DNA of 64,000 nt from Hypoxylon rubiginosum. Taxonomy: Eukaryota > Ascomycota > Sordariomycetes > Xylariales > Hypoxylaceae. Both the position numbers and the translations under genes were made by a program. This document shows, in pieces, positions 58,041 to 64,000 of this stretch. The notes under the pieces were generated by a model. That model saw only the letters and a list, made by a program, of their open reading frames with translations. It was not told where the DNA came from and made no database searches. The stretch covers positions 868,001 through 932,000 of the forward strand of contig CADCXA010000034.1 in NCBI GenBank assembly GCA_902806565.1, given 5' to 3'. Each line of letters opens with the position of its first letter. Within the stretch, counting starts at the first letter, position 1.

Positions 58041-60590
58041 ACAGACACACGGGCCGATGGCTGCGTATGCCAAATCAAAGATGACGGATGGTGGAAGTGT
58101 AGGAATAGGGACATACACCGGCATTACTCGACCAGAGTCAACATGCATCAGTTGGCACGAAAAAAACAACATAAGTCAAGTCTATTTGCTCGCGGGGAGT
58201 TGAATTCATAATGGCGAGACTGTACAAAGGCATGGGCATCTATGTAATGGTTTTCTGGCACAAACACATATTTTCTCGAAAATTATCGAAGACTTCTTCA
58301 ACTGCATGATCATCACCTCCGTCTGGATAGTTGAGTTACAAACCTCTTTGTTCTCACTACTATGTTGGCAGGATACGGTACCCATCCTTCTACCCCTTTG
58401 ATCCCGGTAGCCCCGGTCAACTAAGAGCTCCGGGAGGCTCCACCCACCAAGCCCCGGCCCGGCCCGGATCCTTATTTGACTTCCGTATTCCCATGATCTT
58501 CAGCAACAATAACTAATGACAAAAGAGTTTCATTTCCATTTATTGTCCAAGGGCAATTCAAGAGTAGCAAGGAGGCCAGTGTTATCTTTGCACTCAATAC
58601 CTATATCATAAGATATACATACTAGTTGGCAGTATGTACTATCATAGGCGTAATAGGGGCTGTTTACCGTCCAAGGACAGCTTCATTGCAGCAATCCCAA
58701 GCGTAGGAAAGAGAGAAAGGAATGAAAAGCAACAAAACGAAAAAGAAATACGTACAACACTAGGGATTCGCTGGTCGTCACCGACCCAACTACTAGTCCA
58801 GCAGTATCCGGTTTGTCTCTGGGAGAGCGGACGGGATCCCGAATTTTCCAGATCTTATGGTCGTACGTGGAAGTCGTCCCGTTGTTGCGCAATATATCTC
58901 ATGTGTAGGCAGTCCGTGGGTGCTGGAGTCATGACTCCACCCAGAAAGCTCGGAAACCGAGACGTTGATGCGCGAGGAATCATGAACTTAACAGCAGGGG
59001 GCTACTGTTATACATACATACCTCCTAAATAGGCGCTGGAGCTTTTTGTCCTCTGATACTCGGCCCCCCTATCCGGACTAACACTGCTCCCCGTCCATGC
59101 TAACATCACCAACTCCCCATCCAAGGGATCAAGGGTCGATTTCCCATGTCCTTGGTTTGCTCGTATGTGTGCTTAGCTAGCTAGACGTGGTTGAGCAAAG
59201 AACTATATTAAAATGAGAATTTTCAAATAACCCCTTTTGGACATTCTCTGTGTCTGCAGTCATCGGGTATACGTTATTTTCAACTTGGGAGGTAAGCAGC
59301 GCTATGTAACCCACCACAATAGACCCAAAGCACCAACATAATAATCATCAACTTGCCAAATTGTGTTCTATACAATGTCATTGGCCATGTTTGTGTAGTG
59401 ATAGACGAGGAAATACCCGATTTATACTAGAAATTGTGTCCACTATTGTACATTGTTGCTACAGAGGCCTCCCTACCTACCTATACTTAAAAGTACTAAT
59501 TATTAACTCTACAGTACCTAGTAGTTGAGGTTCTTACTGTATTTGAATTTTGGGATAGGCCATTGCGGCCATGTCATTGGACTTGAAGAGTGTATATGTC
59601 AGGTAATGATACGCGTTTAGACACCATCCAATCTGGTGCTTATCTCCATAGGTACTATCATTCCAGTATCACTATTATTGTCCACTAAATACAGGGCTAT
59701 ATATCGTCGTAACAATAGCGACTTGGAACTGTTCTTTAACTACTTTCTCTCGGTGTCCAAAATGACCACCACGCCATATGCGAATTCCCCTATCCATCCC
59801 GACGGGAGCAGCAATATCTTGTTTACTAGAGATCAACCTTTGACAGAGAGTTTGTGTATACCTAGGTGCGTCTAAAAGGAGGCGATGCATCGACTATACT
59901 GGGGTAAGGCGAGTTTAAGTAATGCTGCCGATCCATTTATAGGAGTGCCGATGCCGTACCGTGGTTTTCAGCTCTAGGAAGACCTACCTGTTGATTGGCT
60001 TACGTTCCGAGAGGATCGACATGTAAGACGGGACTTGGGAAGTACTATGTTGTAAGGAAGCCAGGAAAGATGGCGCAGTGCCATACGCCTGTTCTTCTAC
60101 TATGCTGCTATGTAATTCCCTTCCATGTCAGTGATAGTCGGACGGCTTACCATGCCCACAGGTCGACCCCTGGTCTGGCTTGTTTACTGTCTTGATAGGC
60201 CCGTACATACCTACACTAATAAATCATAACTACTGTTCTTGTTGTAGTGCTGATAATTATTATGGAATTATGGGGTACAGGGGCCCTGCAGGTGGACTGC
60301 AGTGGGACTTCTCGTTGCAACGCTGAACATTGAGGTGCTGCCTTTTCCAATCATAGATGATCGCCAAGCTGACTTGGGAAAATCCCATAATCTTGAACCC
60401 TACGTCACTTTGTACTTTGGTCAAGGGACATGAGATTGAGCCAGATGGAAGAAGAAAAGCGGTCCTCAGGATCAGATTGTTTTAAATAGTTACCAAATGC
60501 CGCGAGCATGGCTCTACCGAGGCGGAGTTGGAACTTCTCTCCCGTTTCCCACCTCGAGATCCTCTTTCAGTCTCAGATAGAAATGTCTCG
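58041..60590. other. Intergenic interval (about 2.5 kb), no supported gene
   Basis: Only short open frames without family resemblance are seen, the longest being 58634-59032 (+). A GC-rich spot with CCCCGGCCCGGCCCGGATCC-type words lies near 58450-58470. An ACCTAGGT word lies near 59861. The right end is the promoter of the lectin-like gene. Confidence 0.5.
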
Positions 60591-62032
60591 ATGGCCTCGG
60601 TAGAATATCCTTACGGCTCCGAACCGTACAGCACCCTCGAAGTGCGCCATGCAGAGCTATCCGAGCCCCAGGACCTCAGGACATCCAACAAGGAAGCCGT
60701 GCTTCATCCAGAGAGTCAATATCCCCAGGTCGCTGGCCCCCAAACCCAACCAATATGGGATACCTCGAAACTAGAAGCCAACACGGCTTCGAAAGAGGCT
60801 ATTACGGAGAAAGATAACAGTGACAAGGCCAAGCGGAGGATATGCAGATTATTGCCACGCATGTTCTACATCGTCTTAGCTATTGTGGTGGTACTTATCA
60901 TCGGCGCAATCGCTGGGGGTGTTGCTGGTGGTCTATTCAGCAGACAGAACACGACGTCAAGCCCAACGCCAGACGGGAAGGCGACTCCGAACGTCAACGT
61001 CCTTAACATATCAAACTTAGCAGCTTCCAACTGGACAGACGCGCAAGGCACTATTCACAGAAGCGTCTTTTTCCAAGATCCCTACAATTCTATCATTGCT
61101 CGACAGTGGAACTCGCAGAACAAGACGTGGGAGACTAGGAACATAAGCAGGCTGATGCAGTCGGCGACAGGAGGACCAATCAAGCCGAAACCAGGCACCC
61201 ATCTGGCGAGCGCTTCGAGCGACAGCAAAAGGGGGCCCCTATATGAAGTACAGCTCTGGTTCTCGGAGACCGCAGATGACGGAGATACGATCAGCTGGGT
61301 GACCTCGCCAAACCCGGCCCTAGCGCCATACTTTTGGAATTACGTGTCGTCGGGCATCAAAACGTGGAACGAGACACACTTAGCAGCCGCCTGGCAACGC
61401 TGTCCGGATGATCAGTGTGACGGATACTGGGCGGTAGCATATCAGGGGCCGAAAGGATACATCCGGGTTGCGAACTCGAGCAACTGGACCGACAGCGGCG
61501 GTGGCCCGGCCCTCAGAGCAAATGCTGCGGCGGCGGGAGCAAGCCTCGCTTTGCTGCCCGCGCTCAACGGGACATATGTCGATGGTTTGACACTTGCTAC
61601 CCAAAGGCGGCCGACTTACATGGGCAGATCGACATTGCAGGCAAATGGAAGCTGGAAACAAGACGGTAGGCCGAAACCAATATTGCAAGGAAAATCAAGC
61701 TAACCCGGAGGGTAGATGGCAGGGTTTTGGATGGTGTCGATCCGTTGAAGACACGGCAGTTTGCCGCTACGATGATGAATAATTGGAACGAAGCCCTGTT
61801 CATCGCCCTGTCTAACGACGGCAGCGTAGACGCGGCTCGATGGGACGGGGAAGAGTATAGCTCGATCCCGGAAATCACATTTGCTCAGGGGCAGTCCACG
61901 AGTTTCTCCGCCATTGCAACGACGACCGATGCAATGTTCTACGGGATAGCCGATGACCAGATCTGGGAGTACACCATCAATACATCAGATCCATCCGCTT
62001 TTATATTTGTTGGCAAAATATATCCAGACTAG
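60591..62032 (+). CDS. Type II membrane protein with fucose-lectin-like beta-propeller domain
   Basis: Two exons, 60591-61665 and 61716-62032, give 463 aa. The 50-nt intron (GTAGGC donor, GCTAACC branch point, GTAG acceptor) restores KQDDGRVLDGVDPLKTR. The ATG at 60591 (MASVEYPYGSEPYSTLE) is the first in frame. Residues 1-90 are polar and cytosolic. A strong membrane anchor follows at about 91-116 (FYIVLAIVVVLIIGAIAGGV) after a basic stretch (KAKRRICRLLPR). The extracellular part has repeated strands ending in Trp (SNWTDAQGTIHRSVFFQDP, IIARQWNSQNKTWETRNIS, ALFIALSNDGSVDAARW) and several N-glycosylation sites. This layout recalls fungal fucose-specific lectin-like propellers; the fold and sugar binding are inferred. 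It may be a cell-surface sensor or adhesin. Confidence 0.75.
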
Positions 62033-62384
62033 ATACTACCTAGCGTCTTCTCATCGACGCAAACCCGATACAGGACCGTACTTAAATAGTCACGGGGTTT
62101 CGTGCCATCCTTATCTCCTGGCTAGCTAATTGGTGCATCCTCGAACCCCTAGCAAGTTGGACTAGGCTGTCATCCTCCCCTCGATCCATTCCGCGGTCGA
62201 TAGAGGGTAGTAAATGCGCCTTGACGGGATCTCAAGCAAATCCGAGTACTAGCAACCCCCCAAAACAAAAGAAAACATAGGAGAAATAAAAAGTAGCGGA
62301 ACAAGAGAAAAAGAAATATATAAAACAAAAAACCATTCCAGTATCATACCAAGGCATCTGCCGACCTTTACATGAATGTCCAAC
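62033..62384. other. Intergenic interval between convergent genes
   Basis: A 352-bp interval between two stop codons. It holds 3' UTRs and an A-rich stretch around 62265-62335. Nothing else is seen. Confidence 0.6.
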
Positions 62385-63600
62385 TCAATTATTCAAATCG
62401 TATTGTCTTCCCTTGCAATAATGCATCATATGTCGCCGTCTATTATCCGCACGGTCCTTGAGCTTCTTTCCGCATTGGGGGCAATGCTCCCACGACGGCT
62501 GATGCTTCGCCTGGACGTGGCGGTGAAGGTCTCGGGCTCTGGAGAATCGTCCATCACATCGTGTACAGTGGTGCTTCCTCTTAGGACGGCTGTGACGTTC
62601 GCTGCGGAATGGTCAGTATAAGAGTTAGGTAGGTTGTTGTCTTGGGAACGTAAGACTCACTTCGATTGGTCTTGAGAAGAGACGGGTACACCACTGTTGT
62701 TGTAACTGAGTTCCGCTTCTGCTGAACGTCCTGGTGAGTCCTTTTCCGATAGCATGTTATTCGCCAGTGCATCCTGCTCCTGTGATAGCAAAGGGAGCAG
62801 CCCTGCACGTGGATCTACGGTGTTCGGCGGCGATGATGGATCTAGGTCAAGAATGATGTTCTGATCCAGACCTAGATCAACTTGTTCGAAATGAGCATAT
62901 TGAGGCTCCAGTGGTAGACTATACTCCTCACCGCTGTGAGTAGTGTCGAGCTTGTCTACCAACCAGTTCGCAATAGGAAATTGGCCAAACATTGGTACTC
63001 CGAGCCACCCCGACTCTGAGCCGTAAGGCTCTCCTCCATCTGCTCCAGGGTCAACACCCGAAGCAACACTCCCACCGATATCCTCCTCATTCCCCCCCTC
63101 CCAGCAATCGAATACATTAAATGCCCCTGGCGTTCCGCTAAGGCCGGGAAACCCCTCCAGTCCAACAAAAAGGTCCTCGAGACCAACCTCGTGCGGGATT
63201 GCCGTGGAGCCATTTATTGCCTGATTACTGCTGCATAGTCCCGAAATGAAGCTCGAGGGAGGACGACAACTGTCCTCCCTCGGGAGTCACTAGAGGTCTA
63301 AGATATTCTTGTAACTGTTGGCACGGTTGGGCGAGGCTCTCCCGACTTGGCTGTATGAGCGAAACCGAAATTAGCCTTGTTCAGTAATTCGAACATCATA
63401 GGGGGCATACATACATCAACAAGAACCACTGGGTCGCGGTTCGGAGACCTTCTCCCCCAAAATGTTTGAAGAGGAGAAGAGGATTCCGATGGTCGAGGGT
63501 GGCCGGCGTGGGTTATATCCTCGGTGGCGTGAGGCACCCGACCCAAGCCTCTAGGGTAGGGCGAGGCTCTGAGGCGACCTTGGAAATTAGGCCGGCTCAT
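62385..63600 (-). CDS. C2H2 zinc-finger protein, 5' structure unresolved, possibly broken
   Basis: The last exon (62601-62385) encodes two zinc-finger-like modules (HHCTRCDGRFSRARDLHRH and HCPQCGKKLKDRADNRRRH), ending QYDLNN. It joins by a GTGAGT/CGCAG intron to an exon ending at 62661 that is open up to 63286 and acidic (VGLEDLFVGLEGFPG, LGLDQNIILDLDPSSPP). Its only in-frame ATG is at 62992. Further upstream, 63600-63415 and 63350 downward join by a good 64-nt intron (GTATGT, CTAAT, ACAG) and read LVD|PSRESLAQPCQQLQEYLR. That frame ends TMQQ-stop near 63230 and is offset by one base from the zinc-finger frame. Either an unusual intron joins them or a frameshift has broken the gene. It is probably a DNA-binding regulator; the start is uncertain and close to a repeat boundary. 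Confidence 0.5.
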
Positions 63601-63719
63601 GCAGGTAGCGTTCCTACGCTGCGAGGCGGCAACCCTTCTACGCTGCGCGGCGCTAGCGCCTCGAGGCGCCTCTATGGACAGCGGACCATAAGACCTAAAA
63701 CCACCAACCCCGCCAATTC
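63601..63719. repeat. GC-rich patch with palindromes and a short direct repeat
   Basis: Contains the perfect palindromes GGCGCTAGCGCC (63648-63659) and GAGGCGCCTC (63662-63671). CTACGCTGCG occurs twice, 25 bp apart, followed by AGGCGG or CGGCGC. The patch abuts the AT-rich block and may be the edge of a mobile or repeated element. Confidence 0.5.
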
Positions 63720-64000
63720 CTAACAATCCATATTTATTTTATTAAATACTATAGTCCTAACACTATATTTACCTTATAATTATAAGGGGCTTAGCGCTAT
63801 ATACCCTATAAATGAAAATACTATATATTATTAAATTTACACTATGATTTTAACATTATTTTATTTTATTTTTATTTTTTAATAAACTTAAAATAATAAA
63901 CCTTATAAATTTATTAATAAATTTGTTATACTATAAATTTATTATATCATAAACCTATCGTTCTTTTTTAAAATAAAAATTCTTAAGATAATATTTTTTA
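63720..64000. repeat. Very AT-rich block, probable RIP-affected repeat (window edge)
   Basis: By hand count only about 42 of the last 280 bases are G or C (about 15%), against roughly 45-50% in the surrounding DNA. The block is rich in TTATA, TAAATTTATTA and poly-T/A words and has no open frame. In Sordariomycetes such blocks usually mark repeats mutated by repeat-induced point mutation. The element itself is not identifiable and continues beyond the window. Confidence 0.65.

Noticed and set aside
58634..59032. Open frame of 132 codons on +
   Set aside because: Irregular composition, no motif, and no conserved-looking extension through nearby splice sites.
63601..63726. Upstream extension of the C2H2 gene's first frame into the GC-rich patch
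   Set aside because: No ATG exists upstream of 63600 in this frame, and the segment overlaps palindromic repeat sequence beside the AT-rich block.

Overview
The window is nuclear DNA of a filamentous ascomycete, most likely a Sordariomycete. Introns are short (about 40-120 nt), with GTAAGT/GTATGT-type donors, CTAAC/CTAAT branch points and YAG acceptors. Genes are well spaced and on both strands, and the recognisable products are fungal in type (FAP1, HAP3, RRN3, DOP1, MON1, WSC-domain copper radical oxidase, RTA1-like protein). The order (Xylariales or other) cannot be settled from the sequence alone. I rebuilt 20 protein-coding genes, joining exons by hand from splice signals, reading frame and protein-family conservation.

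Layout. 0-6.3 kb: an uncharacterised 757-aa fungal protein (+), then an NF-X1 type zinc-finger protein of the FAP1 family (-). 6.3-9.9 kb: no gene seen. 9.9-13.1 kb: a secreted oxidase with four WSC domains. 13.1-18.6 kb: a long interval with no supported gene. 18.6-25.7 kb: a dense block of small conserved genes: RTA1-like, TGS1, GRASP/GRH1, OST2, TMEM14-like, CMC2 and prefoldin subunit 2. These are mostly arranged in divergent and convergent pairs. 25.7-30.6 kb: gene-poor, rich in microsatellites. 30.6-37.9 kb: HAP3, RRN3 and an atypical bZIP factor, all on +. 38.6-47 kb: DOP1 (-) and MON1 (+), divergent. 47.1-52.9 kb: two low-complexity fungal proteins of unknown function (-). 55-58 kb: protein disulfide isomerase and a small mitochondrial protein. 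60.6-62 kb: a type II membrane protein with a lectin-like propeller. 62.4-63.6 kb: a C2H2 zinc-finger gene whose 5' part is unclear. The last 280 bases are a very AT-rich block (about 15% GC by hand count), as expected of a RIP-affected repeat.

How the genes relate. Several products act along the secretory/endosomal route: OST2 and PDI in the ER, GRASP at the Golgi, DOP1 between Golgi and endosomes, MON1 at late endosomes/vacuoles. Others serve basic gene expression (TGS1, RRN3, HAP3) or mitochondria (CMC2, possibly TMEM14 and the 57.3-kb gene). There is no biosynthetic gene cluster, CRISPR array, rRNA or recognisable tRNA.

I do not see a clearly new multi-gene system. The most interesting single observations are a second possible N-terminus for HAP3 encoded inside its first intron, a 10-nt microexon plus an Asn-to-Val change in the bZIP basic region, a C2H2 gene with a reading-frame conflict next to the AT-rich boundary, and abrupt GC-rich 3' ends in several genes.
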